Source: Burkholderiaceae bacterium (lineage in GTDB: Bacteria; Pseudomonadota; Gammaproteobacteria; Burkholderiales; Burkholderiaceae). Taken from it: a stretch of DNA of 13,357 nucleotides. Location: NCBI GenBank assembly GCA_025057735.1, contig JANWUU010000293.1, positions 1 through 13,357 of the forward strand, in the 5' to 3' direction. The notes beneath the pieces are model-generated. The model saw only the letters and a program-made list of their open reading frames with translations, did no database searches and was not told where the DNA came from. Both the position numbers and the translations under genes were made by a program. Shown piece by piece: positions 1-7,101 of the stretch (position 1 is the first letter of the stretch; every line of letters begins with the position of its first letter).

Positions 1-155
1 CGCTGACCTCGCCCTTCGCGCTGATGCATCCGGACACGGCGCGCTCGATCCTGGCCCGCGCAGCCGCCCTGGAGCTGCCGTCGCGCCGCTGCAGCCCGCT
101 GTCGAACCCGCGTCTGGGCGGCGCGCCGATGGAGGAAGAGGCGCAGGCCGATTAG
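1..155 (+). CDS. C-terminal end of an unidentified protein (5' truncated by window edge)
   Basis: An open plus-strand frame (codons in phase with base 3) enters from the left edge and stops at TAG 153-155, giving 50 visible residues. The visible part starts LTSPFALMHPDTARSIL and ends in an acidic tail, EEEAQAD. Its composition is normal for the window and no domain is recognisable, so no function is offered. Its stop codon overlaps the stop of the convergent matB-like gene by four bases (152-155), which leaves no room for a terminator between them. It could be a chance frame, but the opposite-strand gene ends exactly here and nothing else would occupy the space, so a real gene end is the best reading. 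Confidence 0.5.
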   Translation, partial: LTSPFALMHPDTARSILARAAALELPSRRCSPLSNPRLGGAPMEEEAQAD

Positions 156-1729
156 GCCGCGAAGGTCTTGGCGTACCGCTCGCGCAGCACGTTCTTCTGC
201 ACCTTGCCCATCGCGTTGCGCGGCAGTTCATCGACGACGAACACGCGCTTGGGCACTTTGTAATTGGCGATCGTCTGTTTCAGCCGGGCGATGATCTGCG
301 CTTCTTGCGGCGCCGCACCGGGCTTGCGCGCCACCACAGCGGCGACCGCCTCGCCGAAGTCCGGATGCGGCAGCCCGATGACGGCGGACTCGGCCACACC
401 CTCCATCTCGTCGATGTAGCCCTCGATCTCCTTCGGATAGACGTTGTAGCCGCCGGAGATGATCAGGTCCTTGGCGCGCCCGACCAGCGTGAGGTAATGA
501 TCGGGCCGGCCCGGGCCGCCGAAATGCCCGACGTCGCCGGTCTTGAAATACCCGTCCGGGGTGAATTCCTCGGCCGTCCTTTCCGGCATCCGCCAGTAGC
601 CGGAGAAGACGCTCGGGCCCTTGACCTCGACCTGACCGATCTCGCCCACCGCGCAGGGCGTGCCGTCTTCCTTGACCACCCGCACGGACACGCCCGGCAG
701 CGGCACGCCGACGGTGCCGGCGATGCGATCGCGCGCCGCGATGCCGAAGTACGGGTTGGACACCAGCATCACCGTCTCCGACATGCCGTAGCGCTCCAGG
801 ATCACGTGACCGGTGCGGCGATAAAAGGCCTTGTGCGTCTCGGCGAGCAGCGGCGCCGAACCGGAAATGAAAAGCCGCATGTTGCGGCAGACATGGCGGT
901 CGAACCCCGGCTCCGCCAGCAAGCGCGTGTAGTAGGTCGGCACGCCCATGAAGACGGTGGCCTGCGGCAGCCACTTGATGACTTCGCGCACATCGAACTT
1001 GCGCAGAAAGATCATCTGCGCGCCGGCCAGCAGCGCCGCGTGCGAGGCGACGAACAGCCCGTGCACGTGAAACAGCGGCAGCGCATGCAGCAGCACGTCG
1101 TGGCCGCCTGCCTCGCGCTCTTCCTTGAACCCCCAGAATTCATCCAACACGAGGGCGTTGGCCGCCAAGTTGCCGTGCGACAGTATCGCGCCCTTGGAGC
1201 GTCCCGTCGTGCCCGAGGTGTACAGGATCGCCGCCAGATCGCGTCCGGCGCGCGGCGCGGTCGCGATGTGGTCCGGAAAGGGCGCGGCCGCGGCGAGCAG
1301 GCTGCCGTCGCGCGCCTCGCCCAGCGTGACCAGGTGCCGCACGCCGGCGGCCTGCGCCAGCGGCCGCAGCTCGTCCTCGCGTTCCGGCGTGCAGACGAAC
1401 ACCGCCGGCGCCGCATCCCGCAGGAAATACGCGAGCTCGGCGCGCTGATAGGCCGTGTTCAAGGGCACGAAGACCAGCCCTGCGCGCAGCGTGGCGAGAT
1501 ACAGCATCAGCGCCTCGGGCGATTTTTCCACCTGCACCGCCACCCGCGGCGGCGCACCGTCGGCATCCGGCGCCAACCCCAGGCTGCGCAGCCACCCGGC
1601 GATGCGCGCCGAGCCGTACTGCAGATCCCGCCACGAATAAACCAGTCCCTCGCCCGTGCGCAGGCACGGGGCCGCGGCATCGCGCGGAAAGTGCGCTTCC
1701 AGCAGCGCGTACAGATTTTCGTTCGTCAT
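152..1729 (-). CDS. matB: Malonyl-CoA synthetase (MatB-like acyl-CoA ligase)
   Basis: This 525-residue member of the ANL (AMP-forming acyl-CoA synthetase) superfamily most likely makes malonyl-CoA from malonate, CoA and ATP in the cytoplasm. The adenylation P-loop YTSGTTGRSKGA is at residues 170-181, the aromatic/A5 motif RYGMSET at 313-319, TGD at 397-399, the hinge region GRAKDLIISGGYNVYPKE at 417-434, and the A10 catalytic lysine in NAMGKVQK at Lys509. Long stretches match my memory of Rhizobium MatB, including VAVQVEKSPEAL, PLNTAYQRAEL, ISGSAPLLAETH, SGYWRMPE and ESAVIGLPHPDFGE, and length also agrees. It is the last gene of a minus-strand run. The ATG at 1727-1729 lies six bases after the crotonase stop with only a weak Shine-Dalgarno, so translational coupling is likely. 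Substrate specificity is inferred from family likeness; methylmalonate or another short dicarboxylate is possible. Confidence 0.9.
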   Translation of the reverse strand: MTNENLYALLEAHFPRDAAAPCLRTGEGLVYSWRDLQYGSARIAGWLRSLGLAPDADGAPPRVAVQVEKSPEALMLYLATLRAGLVFVPLNTAYQRAELAYFLRDAAPAVFVCTPEREDELRPLAQAAGVRHLVTLGEARDGSLLAAAAPFPDHIATAPRAGRDLAAILYTSGTTGRSKGAILSHGNLAANALVLDEFWGFKEEREAGGHDVLLHALPLFHVHGLFVASHAALLAGAQMIFLRKFDVREVIKWLPQATVFMGVPTYYTRLLAEPGFDRHVCRNMRLFISGSAPLLAETHKAFYRRTGHVILERYGMSETVMLVSNPYFGIAARDRIAGTVGVPLPGVSVRVVKEDGTPCAVGEIGQVEVKGPSVFSGYWRMPERTAEEFTPDGYFKTGDVGHFGGPGRPDHYLTLVGRAKDLIISGGYNVYPKEIEGYIDEMEGVAESAVIGLPHPDFGEAVAAVVARKPGAAPQEAQIIARLKQTIANYKVPKRVFVVDELPRNAMGKVQKNVLRERYAKTFAA

Positions 1730-1735
1730 GTCCCG

Positions 1736-2512
1736 TCAGCGACCGGAAAAATGCGGCCTGCGCTTTTCCAGGAAGGCCGCGATTCCCTCCCGATAATCCT
1801 CGCTGGCGAAGAAGCCGAAGCTGGCATCGAGCTGCGCCTGCGAGTAGGCCCCCCCTTGCTCGAGCAACAGCCGGATCTGGGCCTTGTTCTGGCGCAGCGC
1901 CACCGGCGAGGCCTGCACGACGTCCTGCACGATCCTTTCGAGGAAGGCCGCCCAATCCTGCCGCGGCGGCGCCAGCTGCACCAGGCCCTTGGCCTGCGCC
2001 TCGGCGCCGCTCAGCAGCCGGCCGGCGATCAGTAGCTCGGCCGCCACCCCCGGCCCGACCAGCGCGAGCAACGGCTTGAGCTCCGGCAGGGCGAACGGAA
2101 AGCCGACCCGGGCCACCGGTGCCCCGAGACGGGCGTCGGCGGTGGCGATGCGCAGGTCGCAGGCCAGCGCGATCTCCAATCCACCGCCGATGCAGTAGCC
2201 CTCGATGGCCGCGACCGTCGGCTGCGGGGCGCTGCGAACCGCCTCGATCGCGGGCCCGAGGATCTCCAGGTGAAAGCGGCGGCCGCTGTCCACGTCGTGC
2301 CGCACGGCCGGAAATTCCGCGATGTCGGCGCCGGCGGCGAAGTCGCCGCCGGCGCCACGGACCACGATGCAGCGCACCTGCGCATCCTGCGCCAGTTGCA
2401 GGAAGATGCGTCGCAGCTCGCGCCACATCGCCACCGAGATGGCGTTGCGTTTCGCCGGTGCATCGAGCGTCACCCGCGCGACCGCGCCGTCACGGTCGAG
2501 GCGTACGGTCAC
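1736..2512 (-). CDS. Crotonase-fold enoyl-CoA hydratase/isomerase family protein, atypical active site
   Basis: This 258-residue cytoplasmic crotonase superfamily protein acts on a CoA thioester. The oxyanion-hole segments are clear: GGDFAAGADIAEF at residues 55-67 and IEGYCIGGGLEIALACDL at 103-120. The C-terminus SEDYREGIAAFLEKRRP (237-253) is typical of the family. Against rat mitochondrial enoyl-CoA hydratase (recalled), Glu164 is kept as Glu159 (AAELLIAG), but Glu144 is replaced by Val133 (GAPVARVGFPF). A classical hydratase is therefore doubtful. The PV...GxP-aromatic pattern recalls E. coli methylmalonyl-CoA decarboxylase (ScpB/YgfG), and with a MatB-like gene downstream a malonyl-CoA decarboxylase role is an attractive inference. 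The start is GTG at 2510-2512, five bases after the Bug stop, with no clear ribosome site, which suggests coupled translation. Confidence 0.85.
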   Translation of the reverse strand: MTVRLDRDGAVARVTLDAPAKRNAISVAMWRELRRIFLQLAQDAQVRCIVVRGAGGDFAAGADIAEFPAVRHDVDSGRRFHLEILGPAIEAVRSAPQPTVAAIEGYCIGGGLEIALACDLRIATADARLGAPVARVGFPFALPELKPLLALVGPGVAAELLIAGRLLSGAEAQAKGLVQLAPPRQDWAAFLERIVQDVVQASPVALRQNKAQIRLLLEQGGAYSQAQLDASFGFFASEDYREGIAAFLEKRRPHFSGR

Positions 2513-2517
2513 CGCCG

Positions 2518-3495
2518 TCAGTCCAGCTTGGCGCCGGAGATCTTCGTCACCTGGGCCCAGCGCTTGATCTCGCTGTTCAGGAAGCGCGCGAACTCCTCCG
2601 GCTTCATGATCGCGGTTTCGGAGCCGTTGTTGGTCCAGATCTCGCGCAGCTCCGGCGAGTTCAGCGCCTTGACGACCTCCTCGTACATGCGGTCGACGAT
2701 TTCCTTCGGCGTGCCCTTCACCGCCCAGATGCCGTACCAGGTGCCCACCTCGTAGCCGGGCAGGCCAGCTTCCGCCGCCGTCGGCAGGTCCGGGAACGCC
2801 GGCACCCGCTTCGGCGCCGCCACCGCCAGTGCCTTGATGCGCCCGGCGCGGATGTGCTGCGACGACGAGCCCAGACCGTCGAACATCATGTCGACGTTGC
2901 CGGCGATTAGGTCTTGCAGCGCCGGCCCCGCGCCGCGGTACGGAATGTGCACGATGAACGTCTTGGAGAGCTGCTTGAACAGCTCACCGGCCAGATGGTG
3001 CGACGTGCCATTGCCGGCCGACGCGTAGTTGAGCCGGCCCGGGTTCTTGCGCAGGAACTCCAGCAGCGACTTCAGGTCGTTCGCCTGCACGCGGCTGGGA
3101 TTGACCACGATGACCTGCGGCGGATGCGCGATCGTGGTCATCGGCACCAGGTCCTTCTCGATGTCGTAATCGAGCTTCGGATAGAAGCTCGGCGCGATCG
3201 CGTGGTGCACGGCGCCGATAAAGAACGTGTAGCCGTCCGGCGCCGCTTTCGCCGCCACCGACGCGCCGACCGTGCCGCCGGCGCCGCCGCGGTTCTCGAT
3301 GATGACCTGGCGGCCGAGCTGTTTGGTCAGTTGTGCCGCCAACGGCCGCGCGAAGGCGTCGGTGCCGCCGCCGGGCGGAAACGGAACGATCAGGGTGATC
3401 GGCTTCGCCGGCCATCCCTGCGCGAACGCCGGCGCCCCGCCGAGCGCCGCCAACGCACCGAGCGCGCCCAGCGCGCACAACATACGTCTTTTCAT
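2518..3495 (-). CDS. TctC/Bug-family periplasmic solute-binding protein
   Basis: This 325-residue extracytoplasmic receptor belongs to the tripartite tricarboxylate transporter (TTT) family, whose members bind carboxylated solutes in the periplasm. A signal peptide covers residues 1-25 (MKRR, then an Ala/Leu/Gly core, cleavage after AFA). Family hallmarks are PFPPGGGTD (38-46), NRGGAGGTVG (68-77), NYASAGNGTSHH (156-167), HIPYRGAGPALQDLIAGNVD (183-202) and FPDLPTAAEAGLPGYE (234-249). An in-frame extension of 37 codons upstream is rejected because AAGGAG sits eight bases before the ATG at 3493-3495. No TctA or TctB membrane partner is in the window, so it is an orphan receptor here, as is common for the expanded Bug families of Burkholderiales. 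Sitting before a crotonase and a MatB-like ligase, it may bind malonate or another dicarboxylate; the ligand is inferred from context only. Confidence 0.92.
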   Translation of the reverse strand: MKRRMLCALGALGALAALGGAPAFAQGWPAKPITLIVPFPPGGGTDAFARPLAAQLTKQLGRQVIIENRGGAGGTVGASVAAKAAPDGYTFFIGAVHHAIAPSFYPKLDYDIEKDLVPMTTIAHPPQVIVVNPSRVQANDLKSLLEFLRKNPGRLNYASAGNGTSHHLAGELFKQLSKTFIVHIPYRGAGPALQDLIAGNVDMMFDGLGSSSQHIRAGRIKALAVAAPKRVPAFPDLPTAAEAGLPGYEVGTWYGIWAVKGTPKEIVDRMYEEVVKALNSPELREIWTNNGSETAIMKPEEFARFLNSEIKRWAQVTKISGAKLD

Positions 3496-3503
3496 GCCTC
3501 GTT

Positions 3504-3509
3504 CTCCTT
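3504..3509 (-). promoter_or_regulatory. Ribosome binding site fixing the Bug receptor start
   Basis: On the minus strand the sequence is AAGGAG, eight bases ahead of the ATG at 3493-3495. It is the strongest Shine-Dalgarno in the minus-strand operon. It selects the start that yields a proper signal peptide rather than the longer in-frame extension into lgt. The good site contrasts with the weak or absent ones before the crotonase and matB genes. Confidence 0.8.
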
Positions 3510-3515
3510 CAACCG

Positions 3516-4328
3516 TCAGAACGTTTTGGACGCGGACGCCGGCGGCCGGCGCCCGAAGTAAACGAACAGCACCGCACCGGCGGCGATCATCGGCAGCGAC
3601 AGCCACTGGCCGAGCGACAGGCGCAGCGCCAGCAGGCCGAGGAACGCGTCCGGTTCGCGTGCGAACTCGGCCACGAAGCGCAGCACGCCGTAACCGAGTA
3701 GGAACGCGGCGCCAACCTTACCGGGCGCACGGGGGCGCCGCGAATACCACCAGAGCGCGACGAACAACAGCACGCCCTCCAGGGCCGCCTGGTACAGCTG
3801 CGACGGGTGACGCGGAACGGCATCGCCGGCCTGCGGGAACACCATCGCCCACGGCCAGACGTTCGGGTCGGCCGGACGACCCCACAGCTCGCCATTGATG
3901 AAATTGCCGAGGCGGCCGAACGCCAGCCCCTGCGGGATCAGCGGGGCGACAAAATCGGCCACCTGCAGGAAGGACTTGCCGCGGCTGCGCGCGAACCAGG
4001 CGAGCACGATCAACACGCCGATGATGCCGCCGTGGGAGGCCATGCCGCCCTTCCAGATCATCAACGCCTCCAGCGGATGCTGCAGGTAATACGCCGGCTT
4101 GTAGAACAACACATAGCCGAGCCGGCCGCCGATGATCACGCCCAGCACGCCATAGAACAGCAGGTCGTCGACGTCCTGCCGGGTCATGCCGCGCCACGTC
4201 TCGCGCGCCCGCCAGCGGCCGAGCAGCAGGAAGCCGGCGAAGCCGACCAGATACATCAGCCCGTACCAGCGCACGGCCAGCGGGCCGAGCGAGAAGGCGA
4301 CCGGATCGAACTGGGGATGGACGAGCAT
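3516..4328 (-). CDS. lgt: Prolipoprotein diacylglyceryl transferase
   Basis: This 270-residue polytopic inner-membrane enzyme transfers diacylglycerol from phosphatidylglycerol to the lipobox cysteine of prolipoproteins, the first step of lipoprotein maturation. The family signature [10 protein letters not shown] is at residues 138-147. The conserved SHGG is at 98-101, RHPSQLY at 173-179 and FAREPD at 222-227, with seven hydrophobic segments expected. The N-terminus [21 protein letters not shown] is typical of burkholderial Lgt, so the ATG at 4326-4328 is preferred over an in-frame GTG ten codons upstream. No strong ribosome site is visible. The gene is divergent from ilvD and is the first gene of the run leading into the Bug-crotonase-matB set, 20 bases upstream of the Bug start. 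That coupling of a housekeeping gene to a catabolic set is probably incidental. Confidence 0.97.
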   Translation of the reverse strand: MLVHPQFDPVAFSLGPLAVRWYGLMYLVGFAGFLLLGRWRARETWRGMTRQDVDDLLFYGVLGVIIGGRLGYVLFYKPAYYLQHPLEALMIWKGGMASHGGIIGVLIVLAWFARSRGKSFLQVADFVAPLIPQGLAFGRLGNFINGELWGRPADPNVWPWAMVFPQAGDAVPRHPSQLYQAALEGVLLFVALWWYSRRPRAPGKVGAAFLLGYGVLRFVAEFAREPDAFLGLLALRLSLGQWLSLPMIAAGAVLFVYFGRRPPASASKTF

Positions 4329-4399
4329 CGGTGGACGTCGCGCAGCCGCGGCAGGCACCGGTCACGCGGGATCGGCCGGCGACGCGGATTGGATCGGTT

Positions 4400-4420
4400 C
4401 TAGAATCGCGCGCATTCTAG
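4400..4420. promoter_or_regulatory. Perfect palindrome with back-to-back TAGAAT boxes in the lgt/ilvD divergent region
   Basis: CTAGAAT (4400-4406) and ATTCTAG (4414-4420) are perfect 7-base inverted arms around a CGCGCGC core. Each strand therefore carries TAGAAT, a good -10 match: plus strand 4401-4406 for ilvD and minus strand 4419-4414 for lgt. Predicted transcripts would have leaders of roughly 60-80 bases to each gene. Recognisable -35 hexamers are poor; the best is a GAC core at 4381-4383 on the plus strand. The site could be two overlapping promoters, a dimeric regulator operator, or both. The surrounding 148-base gap (4329-4476) shows nothing else I can name; there is no leader peptide or classical attenuator. 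Confidence 0.5.
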
Positions 4421-4476
4421 GCGACGCGCCTCGGCGCGGCGCCCCAGATTTCCGATCCGCCGCATATCCGACGCCG

Positions 4477-6165
4477 ATGCCATACAACGAACGCAGCAGA
4501 CACGTCACGCAGGGCGTGGCGCGCTCGGCCAATCGCGCGATGTATTACGCGATGGGCTATCGGGACGAAGACTTCGACAAGCCGATGGTCGGGGTCGCCA
4601 ACGGCCATTCCACGATCACGCCCTGCAATGCCGGCCTGCAGCGGCTGGCCGACGCGGCGATGGAGGAAATCCGCCGCTGCGGCGCGAATACGCAGGTGTT
4701 CGGCGTGCCGACCGTCTCGGACGGCATCGCGATGGGCACCGAGGGGATGAAGTATTCGCTGGTCAGCCGCGAGGTCATCGCCGACGGCATCGAGACCTGC
4801 GTGAACGCACAATGGATGGACGGTCTGCTCGTCATCGGCGGCTGCGACAAGAACATGCCGGGCGGCATGATGGCGATCGCGCGCTGCAACGTGCCGTCCA
4901 TTTACGTCTACGGCGGCACGGTGAAGCCGGGCCAATACAAGGGCAAGGACCTCACGATCGTGTCGGCCTTCGAGGCGGTAGGCGAATTCACGGCCGGCCG
5001 CATGTCGGAGGAAGACTTCAAGGAGATCGAACGGCGTTGCATTCCCGGCTCGGGCTCCTGCGGCGGCATGTACACCGCGAACACGATGAGTTCCTCGTTC
5101 GAGGCGCTCGGCATGAGCCTGCTGTATTCGTCCACGCAGGCCAACCCGGATGCGGAGAAGGTGGAGTCCACCGTGCAGGCGGCGCGCGTGCTGGTGGAGG
5201 CGATCAAGAAGGGTATCAAGCCGCGCGACATCATCACGCGCGAGGCGATCGAGAACGCGGTCAGTCTGATCATGGCGGTCGGTGGCTCCACCAACGCCGT
5301 GCTGCATTACTTGGCCATCGCGCACGCCGCCGGCGTGCCATGGACCATCGACGACTTCGAGCGCGTGCGGCGGCGCGTGCCGGTGCTGTGCGACCTGAAG
5401 CCCTCGGGCCGCTACGTCGCCACCGACCTGCACCGTGCCGGCGGCATTCCGCAGGTGCTGAAAATCCTGCTAGCAAACGGCCTGCTGCATGGCGACTGCC
5501 TGACCATCACCGGCCGCACGCTCGCGCAGGAACTCGCCGACGTCCCCGCGCAGCCGCGCGCCGACCAGGACGTCATTCATCCGATCGAGCGGCCGCTTTA
5601 CCCACACGGGCACCTGGCGATCCTGAAGGGCAACCTGGCGCCCGAGGGCGCGGTGGCGAAGATCACCGGGCTGAAAAACCCGGCCATCACCGGACCGGCG
5701 CGCGTGTTCGACTCGGAGGAAGCGGCGATGGAGGCCATCCTCGCCGACCGCATCCGGCCGGGCGACGTGGTGGTGATCCGCTACGAGGGACCCAAAGGGG
5801 GGCCGGGCATGCGCGAGATGCTTAGCCCCACGTCGGCCATCATCGGCAAGGGGCTGGGCGAATCCGTTGGGCTCATCACCGATGGCCGGTTTTCCGGCGG
5901 CACCTGGGGCATGGTGGTCGGCCATGTCGCCCCCGAGGCGTACGTGGGCGGCACCCTGGCGCTGGTACAGGAAGGGGATTCCATCACCATCGACGCCCAC
6001 CGCCTGCTGCTGCAGCTCAACGTGCCCGATGAAGAGCTCGCCAGACGGCGCGCCGCGTGGAAGCAACCGGCCCCGCGCTACACGCGGGGCGTGCTCGCCA
6101 AATTCGCCAAACTGGTCGGCAGCGCCAGCCAAGGCGCGCTGACCGACGACCGCCTGTTCGACTGA
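4477..6165 (+). CDS. ilvD: Dihydroxy-acid dehydratase
   Basis: This 562-residue cytoplasmic Fe-S enzyme dehydrates 2,3-dihydroxy-isovalerate and 2,3-dihydroxy-3-methylvalerate to the 2-oxo acids, the third common step of valine and isoleucine synthesis (also feeding leucine and pantothenate). Cluster ligand cysteines are visible as Cys50 (TPCNAG), Cys123 ([10 protein letters not shown]) and Cys195 ([16 protein letters not shown]). The DK at 124-125 holds the Mg-binding/modified lysine, and the C-terminal signature [14 protein letters not shown] precedes VVGHVAPEA. Three cysteines and this length fit the [2Fe-2S] type. The start [20 protein letters not shown] matches the family N-terminus, so the ATG at 4477 is chosen over a 97-codon upstream extension, although no Shine-Dalgarno is apparent. 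It stands alone, not with other ilv genes, and ends three bases before the convergent Trp-rich gene. Confidence 0.97.
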   Translation: MPYNERSRHVTQGVARSANRAMYYAMGYRDEDFDKPMVGVANGHSTITPCNAGLQRLADAAMEEIRRCGANTQVFGVPTVSDGIAMGTEGMKYSLVSREVIADGIETCVNAQWMDGLLVIGGCDKNMPGGMMAIARCNVPSIYVYGGTVKPGQYKGKDLTIVSAFEAVGEFTAGRMSEEDFKEIERRCIPGSGSCGGMYTANTMSSSFEALGMSLLYSSTQANPDAEKVESTVQAARVLVEAIKKGIKPRDIITREAIENAVSLIMAVGGSTNAVLHYLAIAHAAGVPWTIDDFERVRRRVPVLCDLKPSGRYVATDLHRAGGIPQVLKILLANGLLHGDCLTITGRTLAQELADVPAQPRADQDVIHPIERPLYPHGHLAILKGNLAPEGAVAKITGLKNPAITGPARVFDSEEAAMEAILADRIRPGDVVVIRYEGPKGGPGMREMLSPTSAIIGKGLGESVGLITDGRFSGGTWGMVVGHVAPEAYVGGTLALVQEGDSITIDAHRLLLQLNVPDEELARRRAAWKQPAPRYTRGVLAKFAKLVGSASQGALTDDRLFD

Positions 6166-6168
6166 CGG

Positions 6169-6405
6169 TCAACGGCGCGGGCGCCGCGCCTGCTCCAGCG
6201 CCCGCTTGATGCGCTCCTGCTTGGCGCGTTCGAGTTCGTCGAACGCCTTTTTCTTGTCCAGGCCGAGGCGTTTCTCGAACACCTCGAACCAGACGAAGGC
6301 CGCCACCAGCGCCAGCGCCACCCACCACCAAGACATGTCGGCAAATGGCCCAACGCCCAACAGTTTCAGCACCAGCAACGCCACGCCGAGCCACAGGAGC
6401 CACAT
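6169..6405 (-). CDS. Small Trp-rich membrane protein (TIGR04438-like)
   Basis: This 78-residue protein of unknown function matches my memory of the small Trp-rich protein family of Betaproteobacteria. It begins MWLLWLGVALLVLKLLGVGP, has a second hydrophobic segment with a WWW triplet (residues 26-28) up to WFEVFEKR (39-46), and ends in a highly charged Lys/Arg/Glu helix, possibly coiled coil (47-78). Six of 78 residues are tryptophan. Two short membrane segments with a basic cytoplasmic tail are predicted by eye. The ATG at 6403-6405 is preferred over an upstream in-frame GTG because GGAGG lies nine bases before it. The gene is convergent with ilvD (three-base gap) and divergent from the cytochrome gene. 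Confidence 0.85.
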   Translation of the reverse strand: MWLLWLGVALLVLKLLGVGPFADMSWWWVALALVAAFVWFEVFEKRLGLDKKKAFDELERAKQERIKRALEQARRPRR

Positions 6406-6414
6406 CGCCGAACG

Positions 6415-6419
6415 CCTCC
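6415..6419 (-). promoter_or_regulatory. Ribosome binding site fixing the Trp-rich protein start
   Basis: The minus strand reads GGAGG, nine bases ahead of the ATG at 6403-6405. The longer in-frame GTG start at 6438 would place this site inside the coding sequence, so the shorter 78-residue product is chosen. Confidence 0.65.
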
Positions 6420-6436
6420 ACCCTCCGGACAACCTC

Positions 6437-6442
6437 ACTATA
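6437..6442 (-). promoter_or_regulatory. Possible -10 box (TATAGT) for the Trp-rich gene
   Basis: The minus strand reads TATAGT at 6442-6437, close to the -10 consensus, about 32 bases before the start codon. No convincing -35 is seen upstream of it. It lies in the 132-base divergent region shared with the cytochrome c gene. Confidence 0.3.
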
Positions 6443-6493
6443 CGGCCGCCGCGGTGACCGCGCCGGCAGTCAACGGCCGACGGGGTGCGACGT

Positions 6494-6499
6494 TAGAAT
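6494..6499 (+). promoter_or_regulatory. Putative -10 box (TAGAAT) for the cytochrome c gene
   Basis: TAGAAT at 6494-6499 is followed by CGC, the same nine bases as the ilvD box at 4401-4409. It is 38 bases before the ATG, so a transcript start near 6506 would leave a short leader carrying ACGGAG at 6525-6530. A -35 hexamer is not recognisable. Confidence 0.4.
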
Positions 6500-6537
6500 C
6501 GCTGCAATCTTCAGCCACCCGCCAACGGAGCGCTCCG

Positions 6538-6846
6538 ATGAAAAAAGCCCTTTTTGTCGCCGCGGCCGGCCTGACGCTCGCCTCCGGCGCCGCGTTCGCC
6601 AATGCCGACCTGGCCAAGGCCAAGAACTGCATGGCGTGCCATGCCAACGACAAGAAAATGGTCGGCCCGTCCTACAAGGACATCGCCGCCAAGTACGCCA
6701 ACGACAAGGATGCCGTGGCCAAACTGGCGAAGAAAATCCGCGAGGGGGGTGTGGGCGTCTGGGGGCAAGTGCCGATGCCCGCCAATCCGCAGGTGAGCGA
6801 GGCCGAGGCGCAGACGCTCGCGAAGTGGGTTCTGACGATCAAGTGA
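6538..6846 (+). CDS. Periplasmic class I cytochrome c (c551/c552 type)
   Basis: This 102-residue secreted monohaem electron carrier has a signal peptide at residues 1-21 (MKKALF, hydrophobic core, cleavage after AFA). The haem site is CMACH (31-35), and the likely axial methionine is Met80 in VPMPANPQVS. The GPSYKDIAAKY segment (43-53) after the haem motif is typical of cytochrome c551/c552. The mature protein of about 81 residues fits that family, which shuttles electrons between the bc1 complex and terminal oxidases or reductases. The ATG at 6538 follows ACGGAG at 6525-6530 with a seven-base gap; an upstream in-frame extension is rejected because it would precede the signal peptide. It is monocistronic, with its own terminator just downstream and no oxidase gene nearby. 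Confidence 0.93.
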   Translation: MKKALFVAAAGLTLASGAAFANADLAKAKNCMACHANDKKMVGPSYKDIAAKYANDKDAVAKLAKKIREGGVGVWGQVPMPANPQVSEAEAQTLAKWVLTIK

Positions 6847-6873
6847 ATCGCGCGGCGCCTGTCGCCGCCAACG

Positions 6874-6904
6874 CACGGGGCGCCGGCGGCGCCCCGTGTC
6901 TTTT
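6874..6904 (+). terminator. Intrinsic terminator after the cytochrome c gene
   Basis: CACGGGGCGCC (6874-6884) pairs perfectly with GGCGCCCCGTG (6888-6898) around a three-base loop, followed by TCTTTT (6899-6904). The 11-base GC-rich stem lies 28 bases after the cytochrome stop. It separates that gene from the Liv transporter cluster. Confidence 0.85.
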
Positions 6905-6967
6905 CGGCCCGCCCAAATGCGGTATCGGGGCTGGCGATCTGGCGCAAACCCGGGGGTCGCCGCTCGG

Positions 6968-6995
6968 GGGACACCCCTGAACCTGGTACTACAAT
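6968..6995 (+). promoter_or_regulatory. Putative promoter of the Liv receptor gene
   Basis: GGGACA (6968-6973; four of six to the -35 consensus) and TACAAT (6990-6995; five of six to the -10) are separated by 16 bases. The box is followed by GCGGCGC, a GC-rich discriminator. It lies downstream of the cytochrome terminator and implies a leader of about 100 bases before the ATG at 7102. The leader contains AAGGAG at 7088-7093. No operator or riboswitch is recognised in it. Confidence 0.5.
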
Positions 6996-7101
6996 GCGGC
7001 GCTTTCGGAGCGGGCGCGCCGTCGCAACACGCTCGGACCGGAATCGACATTCGGTGGTGCAGTTCAACCGCATCGACTGACGGAGAAAAGGAGAAAACCG
7101 C

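Noticed and set aside
305..2035. A long uninterrupted plus-strand frame (576 codons) opposite matB and the crotonase.
   Set aside because: Its translation is Arg/His/Gln-rich low-complexity text with no recognisable domain, and it lies antisense to two clearly conserved genes. Such frames are expected at this GC content.
4421..4440. GC-rich self-complementary stretch in the ilvD leader as a possible attenuator.
   Set aside because: The stem is five bases with a two-base loop, there is no T run and no leader peptide rich in Ile, Val or Leu codons, so it looks like chance in GC-rich sequence.
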